A stretch of DNA of 64,000 bases. It comes from Callorhinus ursinus. Taxonomy: Eukaryota > Chordata > Mammalia > Carnivora > Otariidae. The notes under the pieces were generated by a model that saw only the letters and a program-made list of their open reading frames with translations, had not been told where the DNA came from and made no database searches. Below, piece by piece: positions 1-12,300 of the stretch (position 1 is its first letter; each line of letters begins with the position of its first letter). Position numbers and translations under genes: made by a program. The DNA is taken from contig NW_020313285.1 in assembly GCF_003265705.1 (NCBI RefSeq), positions 16,456,302 to 16,520,301 of the forward strand, read 5' to 3'.

Positions 1-110
1 TGCTCAGCGGGGAGTCTGCTTCTCCCTTTGGCCCTCCCCCTCCCCCCGGCGCCCTGCTTGTGCACTGAACACGCCCGATCTTGTCTGAAAAAAATCTTTA
101 AAAAAAAAAA
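1..110 (+). repeat. 3' part of a CAN-SINE (tRNA-Lys-derived)
   Basis: The window opens inside a carnivore SINE. The segment matches the latter half of the other copies here (CTCAGCGGGGAGTCTGCTTC, then a pyrimidine-rich tract) and ends in AATCTTTAAAAAAAAAAA at about 96-110. The tRNA-like head lies left of the window edge. Confidence 0.85.
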
Positions 111-1599
111 TGAATAAAGTGCCAAGAACATTTCTTTCTCTTCATGGTTTTCCAACTTTTTACTGTGAATGACTGGTAAATCTTATCAAATGCCTTTCGA
201 GATGATCACAGGGTTTCTTTTTTTCCTTTTAATCTCTTAGTCAATGGATTTTAAGTATTAAATTAACCTTGTAATCCAAGAAAATCTCCAAGTTGGTAAC
301 TATTTTAACATACTATGGAAGACAATTTGTTATATTCACGAATTTAAACAATCTGTCGTTTTTTTGCAGGGGCTATCTTGGTGTTACGATAACAAATAGA
401 TCTTCACAAGGATTAGGGAAGCACTTCATCTCTCCCTGGCTCTAGAACATCACGGTTTTGTGAGGGAGAATGTGTGTGCTCCTTCTCTGGGCCAACAATG
501 TTTCATGCTTGAATGCCAAATGTCACAGCTCTTTGTGGTCAGCTTGTGTTAATCCTGGACACAGCCACTTCTCATGGACCTCTGGTCCCAGGGTTCTGGG
601 CAGCACTCATTCCAACACTCAGTGCATCCCTAGTCCAGACCTGCCATTTTCTCTTTCTCTTCCCTGAGATGAGACAGTTCTTGTTTAATTCTCAGCCCAT
701 AGAAGTTGTCATTATACATTCTTTTGAAGTGATTCTGGCTTCTCATGTGGGAGAGGCATGTCCCCTCCCTGTGGCTTAGGCAAAACTGCCTTCCCACAAA
801 TTCGCTGACCTCACAGGCAGCAAATGATCTGATCAGTGGGGGCTCAAGTCAAATATATGCTTTTGCCATTGTGGGGTGGTATGAGAGATGTGGGGTGCGA
901 GTGCAGCCCCCCCACCCCTCGGGGCTCTGCCACTCATTCCCCACTGCTGAGCCAGGCTCTGCACAGCTATCGACCTAACCTTGGAAGGGAAGGTAAGTGG
1001 AAAAGGATTCTGAAGATTCTTGGGAGCCAAGCAAACAGCCACCCAGGACATGAGACTGCCTCATGGGTCTTGCTCCAGTCCATTCTCAGCATAGGCCTAA
1101 AGCAGCCTCAGCCCAGTTTCACCCTTGCCGGCCTGGATCTGGCTCTTCCTGCTCTAATCCCCGTGGCCCCCCGCACCTGGATTCCCAGACTGCAGCGCAC
1201 TGGTGGCACAGCCTTGCCCCAGTCTCCCAGCAACACAGGCAGCCAGGCTCACACCAGGTGGCCACAGCTGGGGTGTCCCAAGGCCAGGCCCGGAGGTGAG
1301 GTCAGTCCAAACAGTCCTGCCAGCCTGTGACTCAGCCACGAGAGGAACCACAGGAACCACGGGGCGGTGCTGCGCACCACTGGGCAGGACACTTCACCAA
1401 GACCGATCAGTGACTAAAGGGGCTGGTGCTGCAGAGGAGAAGGCAGCTGTAAGATATAGAAAGGACAGGGCTGGGAGGACAGGCTAGAGACAGTCTAGGC
1501 TGGCTGGACTCCCAGTGAAGCCTCTGCTGAGTCCACTAATCTCACTGTGGGCCACAGGACCTCTTGGAGCAGGGGACAGAGCCTAACCCATACCAGTGA
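111..1599. other. Upstream intergenic DNA, no gene seen
   Basis: The left part (111-420) is AT-rich and the right part is moderately GC-rich. Short open frames occur on both strands but lack splice context, codon bias or recognisable protein similarity. In human the neighbour on this side is P4HA2, transcribed in the opposite direction; I recognised none of its exons here. Confidence 0.5.
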
Positions 1600-1612
1600 G
1601 AAAATTATGGGG

Positions 1613-1713
1613 ATGCCTGGCTGACTCAGTTGGTAGAGCCTGCGACTCTTGATCTTGGGGTCATGAGTTTAAGCCCTATGTTGGGTGTAGAGATTCCTTA
1701 AATAAAGAAAAAA
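1613..1713 (+). repeat. Older short CAN-SINE with target-site duplication
   Basis: The tRNA-derived head (GCCTGGCTGACTCAGTTGGT) is followed by an ACTCTTGATCTTGGGGTCAT type body and an A-rich tail. It lacks the long CT tract of the younger copies, as expected of an older subfamily. GAAAATTATGGGG at 1600-1612 and GAAAATCATGGGG at 1714-1726 form a 13-bp duplication with one mismatch. Confidence 0.85.
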
Positions 1714-1726
1714 GAAAATCATGGGG

Positions 1727-2397
1727 GATGAGGACTGTGGAGGTCCAGCCTGAGGAAGAGAGCCAGGAAGTCTAGAATTTAAATCTTTGAAGTTATCTCC
1801 AAATGATGCTATACGTTTTGTATGTGGGTTACAGACATTTAATTGTTCAGTGCTTAGGCCTAAAACGGTGCCTGAGACATAAAAGCCTCTCAAAGCTATT
1901 TGAATATTTTATTGAGTAAAATTGAGTAAAATATTTTGTGGAATAAATGAGCAAAGCATAAACAACATAGGCCATAATTCTTAAAACACCATTTTTACAT
2001 TACTTCCATTTTTATTTTTCTGGGGGAGCCTAGAACTATGGAAGTGGCCTCTAGCTCTCTGAGAGGTCCTGGATCTCAGCTCTAGTGGTCAGGAGGAGAG
2101 GAGGGTCCTCAGCCAACAGACCAGAGCGCACTGGCCAGGGCACAGCTGAATGTGTCTGTGGTTGTGTGGACTGGGGCGGGGCTGCAGTCCAGGTTGACCG
2201 ATGAGTGGTGGTATGTGTATGCGGAGCCCTGGTAATGGGATTCCATGCATCCCATGCTTATTTCCTCTTTGTCGTCCCTTTGTTTTTGGTGGAACCTTAC
2301 CCACACCTGACAGCCATGTCTCCCTCCCTGGGCTGAGGAGGGGGAGGGCCCTGCACCCCTGCTTGTGCCAGAGCATGGTGATGATCAGGCCAAGGTC
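1727..2397. other. Intergenic DNA, no gene seen
   Basis: Unique-looking sequence between two SINEs, with no coding or RNA-gene signature that I can support. Confidence 0.45.
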
Positions 2398-2416
2398 AAG
2401 AGTGTCCAAGACACAG

Positions 2417-2614
2417 GAGCGCTTGGGTGGCTCAGTCATTAAGCGTCTGCCTTCGGCTCAGGTCATGATCCCAGGGTCCTGGTACTGAGCCCCACATCGG
2501 GCTCCCTGCTCGGAGGGAAGCCTGCTTCTCCCTCTCCCACTGCCCCTGCTTGTGTTCCCTCTCTCGCTGTCTCTCTCCGTCAAATCAATAGAATCTTAAA
2601 AAAAAAAAAAAAAA
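2417..2614 (+). repeat. CAN-SINE, full length
   Basis: The head (GCGCTTGGGTGGCTCAGTCA), body and CT-rich tract end in a poly-A run at about 2598-2616. The element is bounded by a 19-bp target-site duplication with one mismatch at 2398-2416 and 2615-2633. Confidence 0.92.
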
Positions 2615-2633
2615 AAGAGTGTCCAAGGCACAG

Positions 2634-5600
2634 AACGAGTACGTGGTCCAGTTGCTCCCCGATTCTTCTGCTGCTGCAGCCGGAGCAGCTGATTTACACA
2701 AGGAGGTACCTTCTCTGCACAAGGCCCAGCATGGTTGGCTGATAGCAGCCCTCACCTGTCAGGGGAAGCTGGAAACCTGAGAACCCCTGGGTTGGGCTTC
2801 TATTTGGAGGATACAAGTAGAACTGAGACATATGGTGCCAGGGGAGGCTGGGTAATCCAGGGCAGGCTGTCTGCACCCTCTGGCCTGAATGAGAAGTAGG
2901 ATGGAAGGTAAGGACGGGGGTATCCTTGTGGCCGAGCAAGACCATGGTGCCTTTAGAAGCAGTCTTCTTGAGGCCCCGGCGCACAACACTCAATCCCACT
3001 CAATCTCACCACCAAGGCTGCCGGCCTGTTCTGTCACTTCCCTGCCTGAGCTGGCTGAGCTGCCTCTCCCATTGTCTGCTGCCTCCCCCTTGTGTGAGAT
3101 GGCACTCCTCCCAACATCCACCACTCCCAAGCCTCAGGGCCAGGGCCTCCCTGGGCCCAGCTGGGTAAACCTGGCCCCGCCCTACTGCCTGGCAGCCCCT
3201 TTGTTGGGACCCAGAGTAGACAGGTTTTCTCTGTGAAAGTAAACACAGAGCAGGTCTGACAGGGGTGCTGTTAGGGGTTGCAGGTCTGACTGAGACATGT
3301 CCAGTACCTGCTGCAAGGGGCATGGCCTAAAGCCACCAGGGTAGGGTCTAAGCCCCAGATGAACTGCTGAGAAGCTAGATGAGCCTGGGGTGGTCACTTG
3401 CCCTCCCCAGGGCTGAGTTTCCTGACCGGGATTTGTTCTGCTTTTGTGCCTGTCCTGGAACCTGGCTCAGAGCCAGGAACTAGGCTTCAGTTGTCAAAAT
3501 CAGCTTTATCTCCATTTGGACCCTCAGACACTGGCCTCCCCTGGAGCCCCTAGCCTCTCAGCCCCCAGGGGAATTGCGGCAGGGTGGGAAGTCCCCACCA
3601 AACCTCCAAGTCCTGTTAATCAGGTCTAGGCTACACACACAGCAGGTACTCCGTGTTTGTTGAGGGATCTAATGGCACAAAACTAGAGCTGGGAAACTCC
3701 CTTGGTCACAGGCACACCTTCCCCCGTGTGTTCTGTGGCACCAAACCCAGCTCAAAAGCCAGCTTTATTACCTCCTTGGCCGAATCCTGTCCACCCAGGA
3801 TGTGTGGCGCATCAGCCCTCCACGCGCCTCACAGGCTACACGACCCCAGATTTCCTTTTAGATATTGCCTGGTGCCCATGCTCCTGGATGCCTCTGTTCC
3901 TTTCAGAGCCCCTCAAACCCTGCCTAGAACCCACCTTGGCTCCCTACTAATGTAGGGCCAAGTCCTAGCCCTACAGAAGGCCCCCACAGCCCCTCCTCAT
4001 CCAGCCTTGCCACAGATTGCTGTTCTCTCCATCCTGCAGACTCAGAGACTCCTAACCTTGAGCAGCAAGCCTCGTGGAGAGCAGACCCCTGGGTGACCAG
4101 AAGCTACAGGACCGGGAGCGAGGCCAAACAGGCCACCCTAAAATGGGGGCTTCTCAGTTTCTTCTTTCACTGTCCTCTGGGGCCCTGCAGTAGTCAGTGC
4201 TGTGGACTGGGTACCTCATGAAGAGGGGATGACCCATCAAGGGTTTAAATCCCCTTGGAATCCAGGCTACTGACTGGGGGAGGAACCTGGGCCTACAGAA
4301 AGGGAGGTATTGACCTGAGGAGCTGAGCCTGAATGGGGCAGACTCCACTCAGAGACCTGTGGCCACTGGGCCAGGATGGGGCAGGTCCAGGTCTGAGCTT
4401 TCCGACTAACCTCTAGCACCTCGCAGGGAGGTATCCTCATGGGCAGCTCCATCAGCTTCACTTTGCACCCCCACCCCCCAACCCAGGTCTGCTTCCTATG
4501 CTGGGCTGTCCCCTAGGCTGGCCTCATACTCAGGTTGGCCTGAGGTTCTCCTAGCGCTTCCCTCTCCTGCACTGTAGCCTCAGCCCCAAGGGCATCTTGC
4601 AACCACTTCTGCTCCTGCTAGAGTTTGCCAGCTTGTTGAGGAAAAAGCACTGTGTTTTCTCCTGACCTTGGCTGCTCACAGAGAGCCTGGGCATAGTGCC
4701 CTGAGCCACTTGGGTCCCTTGAGAGTGACCTCCACGGCAGCAGGAGCAGAAGTCTTCCCCCTTCCTGGCCCCTCACGCCCTCCCTGCCTCTCTCTGCGTG
4801 GTGGCCAAGGGGTGAGCCAAGATGATATTTCCTATAACAATGATAATGCTATTGAATAGCCAATGTTTTTGAACACCCTCTGTGTGCCAGGCTCTCTGCT
4901 GGGTGCCGGGAAAACATAAATAAATAAGTTAGACACAGGCTTTGCCCCCCATGGATGCCTTGACCCCAGCCCCAGGTAGGCACGGGCCATGGCGCAGGAA
5001 AAGCACTCCATACATCTTTGTTGAATAAATAGAGAATGCATGAAATGCATTGGTGATACCCAACAGCACAGATGCCTGGTGGTGTGCAGTGAACAAGTGA
5101 AGTCCACTAGGTCAAAGGTGAGGCATGACCCAGCTGCCACCCATCTCCACCTTGGAGAGGACTCCCAGACCCTGTAATTGCCCTGTGATGTGATTTCCTG
5201 GCATGATAGGGATTCAACAACACAGCATTAAGGCCATTAAGAGTGAAAGGAATTTCTGAAGGCTTCCTGGAGGAAGTATCAGGGATAGTTATCTGACCTG
5301 CTATTCAGGACACCAGCTACCACAGGAGTGACCCCACAGTGTGGCTCCTAAGGTCTGTCCCCAGTCTCAGGAGCACAGCCTGCCCAGGCTGTGTCCTGTG
5401 GGAGGGCACTGTCAGGAACGGGCTTCTGAAGCCCTCTCAAGTCATGGATGCCATCAAGGACCCACTGTGCAAGATAACTGGCATGGACCCTGGAACGGAC
5501 CCAGAAACTGCACATTGAAATGGATAAGTTTATGTACAGATTCTAGAAGAGCCACTCCCCACCCCACCCCCATCTTCAACCCTGTGATAGAAGCCCTCAC

Positions 5601-5834
5601 AGATGGATTACACTGACGAGATCATAAAGGGCCAGGAAAGTCATATTCAGGAGAACTACTTCTGGAAGGGAGTGATATGCCTCCCCGAAAAAGGAAGTAA
5701 ACAGAAAGGCAGTGAAGTGATTTCAGGATGGGTGGGGTGGAGGTGTGGGTTGACGGTCTCTAGAGGTGTGTAAGTTGGGTGAAGGAAGCAGTGCTAAGGA
5801 GGAGTTTCAAGAATCCACTGGATGTCTCATTTAG
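2634..5834. other. Intergenic DNA; one probable MIR relic
   Basis: About 3.2 kb without a recognisable gene. The segment at 4860-4990 (CTCTGTGTGCCAGGCTCTCT) resembles the 5' part of a MIR element. Open frames of 60-115 codons overlap on both strands and look like chance frames in GC-rich DNA. Confidence 0.45.
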
Positions 5835-5852
5835 GAACTTACACAGACTCTT

Positions 5853-6058
5853 TTTTTTTAAAGATTTTATTTATTTATTTATTTGAGAGAGAGAGAGAGA
5901 GAAGGAGAGATAGAAAGCACTAGAGGGAAGAGGGTCAGAGGGAGAAGCAGACTCCCTGCTGAGCAGGAACCCCCGATGCGGGACTCGATCCTGGGACTCC
6001 AGGATCATGACCTGAGCCGAAGGCAGTCGCTTAACCAACTGAGCCACCCAGGCGCCCT
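5853..6058 (-). repeat. CAN-SINE, full length, reverse orientation
   Basis: Read on the + strand it runs from poly-T/TTTATTTATTTATTT through a (GA)n tract to GAGCCACCCAGGCGCCC. The flanking repeats GAACTTACACAGACTCTT (5835-5852) and GAACTTCCACAGACTCTT (6059-6076) are an 18-bp duplication with one mismatch. Confidence 0.93.
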
Positions 6059-6572
6059 GAACTTCCACAGACTCTTAAGGATCCCTTTCCCCCAGCATGA
6101 CTCTGTGCCACTTACATTCACTATAGTTCCTGGAATCCGGATAAGGGGTCTCTGACTACCAAGCCATTCTGTGCATCTAACACTTGGACAGTCTGTGATA
6201 GGTAATGGTTGTCCCCACTGTCCATGTCACTCAGTGGGATCCAAGGTCTGTGGAGCCTCTTGCCTAAGGACCTCTGAGAGACCATCTGGAGAAGAGCTTT
6301 CTGCTGGTGCCTCCACTCTGTCCAAGTCCACTCCTCTCCAGTCCTGTATAGGGCTGAGCAGAAACCTCCACCTCACAGGACTGAGAGCCCAATACTGTGG
6401 CTGGCACTCTGTGTGTATGAACACCCCCCCAATACATACCACTGCCACTCATACCACTCACCTTTCTCTGCCAGCTGAACAGACAGCAGCACCCCACCCC
6501 CCAGAGAGGAACCCACGTTCCACTGTGAAGGCACACCCCATTCCTTGGACTACGCTAAGTTTCTCTCTCTCT

Positions 6573-6760
6573 CTTTTTTAAGATTTTATTTATTTATTTG
6601 ACAGAGAGAGAGCACAAGCAGGGGGACAGCAGGCAGGGGGAGAGGGAGAGGCAGGCTCCCTGCTGAGCAAGCAGCCAGATGCGGGGCTCGATCCCAGGAC
6701 CATGGGATCATGACCTCAGCCGAAGGCAGACGCATAACGACTGAGTCACCCAGGCGCCCG
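6573..6760 (-). repeat. CAN-SINE, full length, reverse orientation
   Basis: The poly-T/TTTATTTATTTGACAGAGAG end lies on the left and the tRNA-like head (GAGTCACCCAGGCGCCC) on the right. The target-site duplication is degraded: AGTTTCTCTCTCT on the left against AGTTTGTGCCTCT on the right. Confidence 0.9.
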
Positions 6761-7559
6761 AGTTTGTGCCTCTTATGTGGCCTCCCTTCTTGGGGCTGTT
6801 AGAGACCCCATGGACATATCTCACCCCATAGCCTGTTAGCCTCAAGAGGGCAGAGCCCTTACAAAAAGTTGGCTAAGAGAGCACACAGGGTTGTCAAGAA
6901 TGGCTAAGTTAGGGGCCTCCTCAGAATCTGGGGGAAAAAACCCAAACAGTGCTTTCCTGACACAGCCAGACACGAAGTGTCCAGGGGAGCCAAGCCATGG
7001 CACCTGCAAGGGCCATTCAAGGACGTCCCTGGAGGACAATGGCCGAGTGAAGACAGCACCAGGAAGGGCTTGAAGCGAGAGCCTGCCCACAATTCCATGC
7101 CCCTCAAATACATCACTCCCCACCAGTGGTGCCGCTACTACCCCAACCACCTTAGCTGCTCCTTTTCTAGGAAGGCTGGGGAAACAAAAATCCCTGCAAA
7201 GGAGGACGGGAAGAGGCAGTGCAGCCTGGGAGATGCCTGAGAGGAGGGAAGCTGGGGAAGGAGTGACACCTGTAAGGACAAGATGCCACCTTGCTTCTAG
7301 ACTCAAGTCAGGGGCCACTTCTTCCAGACAGACCTCCTGGCCTCCCAGAACGAGGCTGGGGACCTTGCTCTTCTCACCCCATACTTGGCACTGCCTGCTG
7401 TCAGCCTGGGGCTGTGTCCCTGGCCCAGGCCTCCTCAGGCCAGTGGCTGCTCCTCAGTGCTTGCTGTGTAGAGGAGGACTCGCACCACTGCGAGGGGTAG
7501 GGAGGCAGGTCGGCCTGCCAGGACCTTGAGGAGTTTTCGGGGCAAGGCACGGCCCCATC
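6761..7559. other. PDLIM4 upstream flank, no gene seen
   Basis: Non-repetitive sequence that becomes GC-rich towards the PDLIM4 CpG island. No exon is recognisable. Confidence 0.45.
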
Positions 7560-7975
7560 CCCCATCTGGGCCGCCCCCCATCCCTCCTCAGGCTGGGGCG
7601 CCGCCGATAGATGGGACTTCAAAAGGCCCGTGCCCGAAAGGGTCTGCGGCCCTCAGGGCGAGGCCAGGGCAGGATCCCGGACGTGGGGGCTGTCCTGGCC
7701 CCGGGGTCTCCGCGACCGCGGCGGGGGGTGCCGGGCTCTAGACGCGCGGGCCGAGGGGCGGGTCCTCAGAGCCCCCCGAAGTGGGCGGGGCGGGCCGGCC
7801 GCGGGGCCAATCCCGGCGCGAGGGGAGCGGGGGCGGGGGCCGGGTGGAGGGGGTACGGGGGCGGGCGGCCCGGGGGCGGGGCGCGGCGTCCAGGCGGCGG
7901 CGGCGGCGGCGGCGGCTCCGGCGGCTCCGGCTCCTCAGTGTCCGGCTCAGGCTCCGGCTGCGGCTCCCGCCCGCG
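7560..7975 (+). promoter_or_regulatory. PDLIM4: PDLIM4 CpG-island promoter and 5' UTR
   Basis: This CpG-dense block directly precedes the PDLIM4 start codon and continues into exon 1 and early intron 1, to about 8110. I see GC-box (Sp1-type) motifs at about 7781-7796 (GTGGGCGGGGCGGGCC) and 7871-7884 (CGGGGGCGGGGCGC), and no TATA box. A (GGC)n run at about 7893-7916 lies in the presumed 5' UTR. The exact transcription start cannot be read from sequence alone; TATA-less CpG islands usually have dispersed starts. The human promoter is known from the literature to be silenced by methylation in some tumours. Confidence 0.8.
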
Positions 7976-8068
7976 ATGCCCCATTCCGTGACCCTGCGCG
8001 GCCCTTCGCCCTGGGGCTTCCGCCTAGTAGGCGGCCGGGACTTCAGCGCACCCCTCACCATCTCGCGG
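7976..8068 (+). CDS. PDLIM4: PDLIM4 coding exon 1 (residues 1-31)
   Basis: The ATG at 7976 (context CCGCGATGC) opens [20 protein letters not shown], the start of the PDZ domain. The exon ends in TCGCGG before the donor GTGAGT, at a codon boundary. Its length of 93 nt is as I recall for the human exon. Confidence 0.97.
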
Positions 8069-9360
8069 GTGAGTCCGGCGGCCACGGGGCGGCGGGGAGG
8101 TCTTCGATCTGAGACCCTGTCCTCGAGGTCCACCGAGACCCGAATCCCCGACGTCCCTGAGGTTCGAAAGCCAAGGACTGGCCAGGGCGACACACGGGCT
8201 CTGGAGGCTTCCAGGCAGGGCAGTGCGGCCCCAACCCCCTCCCTCCCTGCGCCGGGCCTGCCTGCCGTATCCCTTGAAGGATTCCCCCCCACCCCAGTTC
8301 ACACACCAGCCTCCCTGCTGGTCTCATTTTGGGGGAGTTGCTGCAGGCCGGGGAAGGAGTGCGCTGGGCCAGGGGTCTGGACAGATCTACGGAGGCCCAG
8401 AAACACTGCTGCTTAAACTGAACCCAGCCTGAGCATTTGGGGCAAAATGAGAGCCCCTTCTCCTATCAAAGGTCCCTGCCAGCAGAGCTGGGTGACCCCA
8501 GGGAGGCCTGGGGTCCTCTCTGAATGTGAAAAGAAGAGCCATCCACTTCCTCACTCTAGTTTTGGTCAGACTCTCATATATGACCTCAATCGTCCTAAGG
8601 GGAAGTGACCAAGAGGAATTTTGGGCTTCCAGGGGAAGGGGAGACTTGACTGTGAGGTTGTGAGACCCCCCTCCCCACAAGACCACACAAGGCCAGGGGC
8701 CAGTATGGTCTTGGCCCAGTTCCTCCGGTTCCCAGGGCCATGCATTGCCCCAGGCTTAAGACAGAGGAGAGAGAGGAGTGGGCACAGCCCTGGGTGGTGG
8801 CTAATCTGAAGAGGACAGAGGAGCTGAGGAGGGGATTCAGGCCCTTTCAGAAGGGGTGTCCAGTCTCAGGGAGACAGGATCCTGGCCCCACCTCAGGGTC
8901 CCTTGGTTTGAAGGGCTAAAACAGGGGAGTCAGACTCTGCCTTTGGGGATCCCAGACCAGGGGACAAAGCTCTCACTCTGGAGGAAAGAGCAGAGGGGAC
9001 CTGGGGGCATTTGAGGGCCATCCTTTATCCCCACACAGGCTGCCTTTGGGGGCCTGAGTCAGGAGAACTGAGAACCACCTTCCCCCACTGTACTGCCACC
9101 TCTCTGTGGAGGCTGGACCAAGCTGGCTGGGCTTTCAGAGCCTTCTTTCCACTGCTTGGGAGGGGGTGGGCACCCGGTAGAGCGGAGAATCATGGAATCC
9201 CATTTCTGGGGGCCAGGGTGACAGGCAGGCCCAGCTGTCCTGGGAGGCTTCCCACATCTGCCCTTAGCCCATGGCCACCAGGTTCCTGGGGCTGAGTGAG
9301 GTGGGCCTTTAACACATCCGGGAGCCTTTCATCTCCCACTTCCCTGAGGGAGACAGCTGG

Positions 9361-9399
<39 letters not shown>

Positions 9400-12300
9400 C
9401 GCGTGTGTGCATGTATGCCTTGCTGTGTGTCCGCCAGGGCGGGCTGGTGGGGGTGTTGGGCCGGCCAGCAGTCCAGGCACCCTGGGCGTGAGGCCGCTGA
9501 CAGGCTCAGTGGCGGCGGCTGACGGCCACAGGAGGCAGGGAGCAGACACATCTGTTGCCCACGCGGCTGCCTGCCCGTGGAGGAAAGGCCTCCACACGTC
9601 ACAGTCGCAGCCACCGGCGGCCTTGTTTGGAGCTGACCAGGATGCATTCTCCTGGCAGGCAGGCAGGCTGGGAGAAGGTTTGCCAGGAAGAACACTCCCT
9701 CTTGTCCCCCAAAGTCTTGCGGCAGCAGCTCAGGCCCAAGGAACCAGGATGCCTGAGTCTGGATTTGGGTGGGATCTGGGAAGACGTATGCAGCTGGGGA
9801 GACACAGGCCACAGCTTGCCCAGCAGGTACCTCAAGGGCAGATGATATGTGGGAGTCTTTTTACCAAGGGGGCTCGAGACCCAACCTTTTCCATGCTTCC
9901 AGGGCCTCCCCCTGCCCACCCCACCGCGGGGACAGCCACACTCAGACAGGGAGAAGGCTGGCTGCCTGGCGGAGCTGGGGCCTTACAACCTCAGCCCATG
10001 AAGCCTCAGAGAGCCCCCAAGAACACTGCCCCGGGCTTCTTCTCCTATGAACTACAGTGATTGCTGGCCCTGGCTGAGCATCCGCAGCATTCCAGGCCCC
10101 ATCCTAATGGGTGTTGGTACCAGCTCCCCAGCAACCAGCGCCTGGAGTGAGCACCACCATGTGCTCAACCCATTGTGGGGACTTTTTACCCTGATTGTCT
10201 TAGGTAGTCCTCCGAGAGTCCTGACCGGTAAGGACTCCTTCTGGCCTCACATTATAGATGGGGACACTAAGGCTCAGAGAGGCCAAGGTGGTGTATCCAG
10301 AGAAGCAGAGCAGGGACAGGAATCCAGGCCTGTCTGGCACTTGCTGTGACCGTATGGGACAATACGGCCCCAGACTCTGTGACTCCCAGTCCACCACAGT
10401 GTCTAGGCTGGGCAGAGTGGAGCAGGGGCCAGGAATGTAGCTGCTGCAGGTGAGGGGGCTAGTTCATGCCCCAGCCTCCCAGCTGACCTCGCTGTACCCC
10501 TCTCCCTTCCTTCTGTCTATTTATCCTGTGCTCAGCAGCCAGAGGGAGAGGCCTGAGTTAAACTGTGTCCTGTGACTTCCCTGCTTAGAACCCTCCATAG
10601 TTCCCAACCACCCAGGAGAAATGCCAGCTTCTCACCTGGGCCTACAAGGCCCTCAGATCTGGTCCCTGCTTCTTCTCTGACTTTTCTTCCGCTCTCTTCT
10701 CACTAATGATGCTTCAACCCCAGAAGACTGCTTTTATTCTCTCTCCCAGATGAGTCATTATACCTGCTGATCTTTTTACCTGCGACACTCTCTCTCCCCT
10801 GGGACACTCTCTCCCCTCACTCCCTTTCTGCAGAAAATCACACAGTGGTTAGTGGATAAGACTTGGAACCCGTCGGCTTGGAATGAAATCCTAACTCTGC
10901 CATTTATCAATTGAGCATTCTTCTGCACTTCTCTGGACCTCGGTTTCCTCACCTAAGAAATGGACTTCCCTGGAGGATTAATGAGACAATGCATATAAAG
11001 CCAGTTGGGAGAGTCACGGTTTCCTGGCCTCATGCCCTCCCTGACCAGAACTCCCTGAGCTAGTGGAGCTGGCAGAGTCCCAGCCACCCCAGCTTTCAAG
11101 AACTTCCTCCACCCACAGGGTCCTGAATGCACCCCTTGTACTGGCTGAGTCATCCTGCAGCTAGCCGCCCCCCTGAAGAAGAAGACTGCTCTCCAGCGTG
11201 GGGACTGGGGCAAGGTGTCCCTTCCCCCAGGCCTCCCTTACTTCATCTCTAGGAATGAGAACAGCCTCTGTCTCATCAGGTGGTTGAAAAGTTGCCATGA
11301 ACTGGTTATGGGTAAAGCACAGAGCCCAGGCCATGTCACAGAGCATGTGTCCATGAAGGAGAGGGGCCTGGAGCTGGGCCTTGAGTGGAGGGTGGGATAA
11401 TGCCCAGTGGGGTCCTTCCCCCAGGATGACAGGCTTGTGCGGGTGCCTATGCCCTGTGGATAAGCATTCATGGGCTATTGGCTGAGGGGGTCATGCTCCA
11501 GAAAAACATTCCTTGGGGCAGCCTATTTCAGGGCGTGTCAGCTTAGGCACTGCCCATACCAGGACTCCAGCCAAGGAACTGCCAGCACCTCGGCTTTGTC
11601 CACTCACTACTGAAAACTGGATAAGCTGAGCCTAGCTGGGCTTCCAAGAGCTCTCAACTCCAGCAGTAGGAACGGGGTCATTGGAAGCTCTTGAGGGCAC
11701 CACTGGGGAGACTGAGTAAGAATGAGGGCGCCTGGGCGCCTGGGTGGCTCAGTTGGTTAAGCAACTGCCTTTGGCTCAGGTCATGATCCCGGAGTCCTGG
11801 GATCGAGTCCCGCATCGGGCTCCCTGCTCAGCAGGGAGTCTGCTTCTCCCTCTGACCCTCCCCCCTCTCATGTGCTCTCTCTCTCTCATTCTCTCTCTCT
11901 CTCAAATAAATAAAATCTTTAAAAAAAAAAAAAAAGAATGAGGGCGCCTACAGGGCCCTGGCTGGTTCAGTTGGTAGAGCATGTGACTCTTAATCTCAGG
12001 GTTATGAGTTTGAGCCCCACATCAAGTATAGACATAACTTAAAAAAATTTTTTTAAATGAGGGCGCCTAAAGTCTCTTTCCAAAGGCTGTGTTGGGACCA
12101 GGAAGAGGGCAAAGAGTGCCCCGTTGCCTGACTTCCCCTGGGCCCCCTTCTCAGGCCTCCCTGTTCGCCTATCCGTAACCTCATGTGGCTCTCGTCCAGG
12201 ACCAACATTGTAAGAGGCTCCAGATCGGGACACTATTTGCCTGGAGTCAATAGTAGCACCGGGGCGGCCTGAGAGAGTGTCTGTCCTGCAGAGGAAGTGT

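Noticed and set aside
1..7500. P4HA2 exons expected upstream from human gene order
   Set aside because: I looked for coding similarity and splice-flanked exons on the minus strand and found none that I could support. The gene probably lies left of the window.
7611..8416. Overlapping long open frames on both strands across the PDLIM4 CpG island (up to 211 codons)
   Set aside because: They are arginine/glycine/proline-rich frames produced by GC-rich DNA with few stops. The real coding sequence is the 93-nt first exon at 7976-8068.
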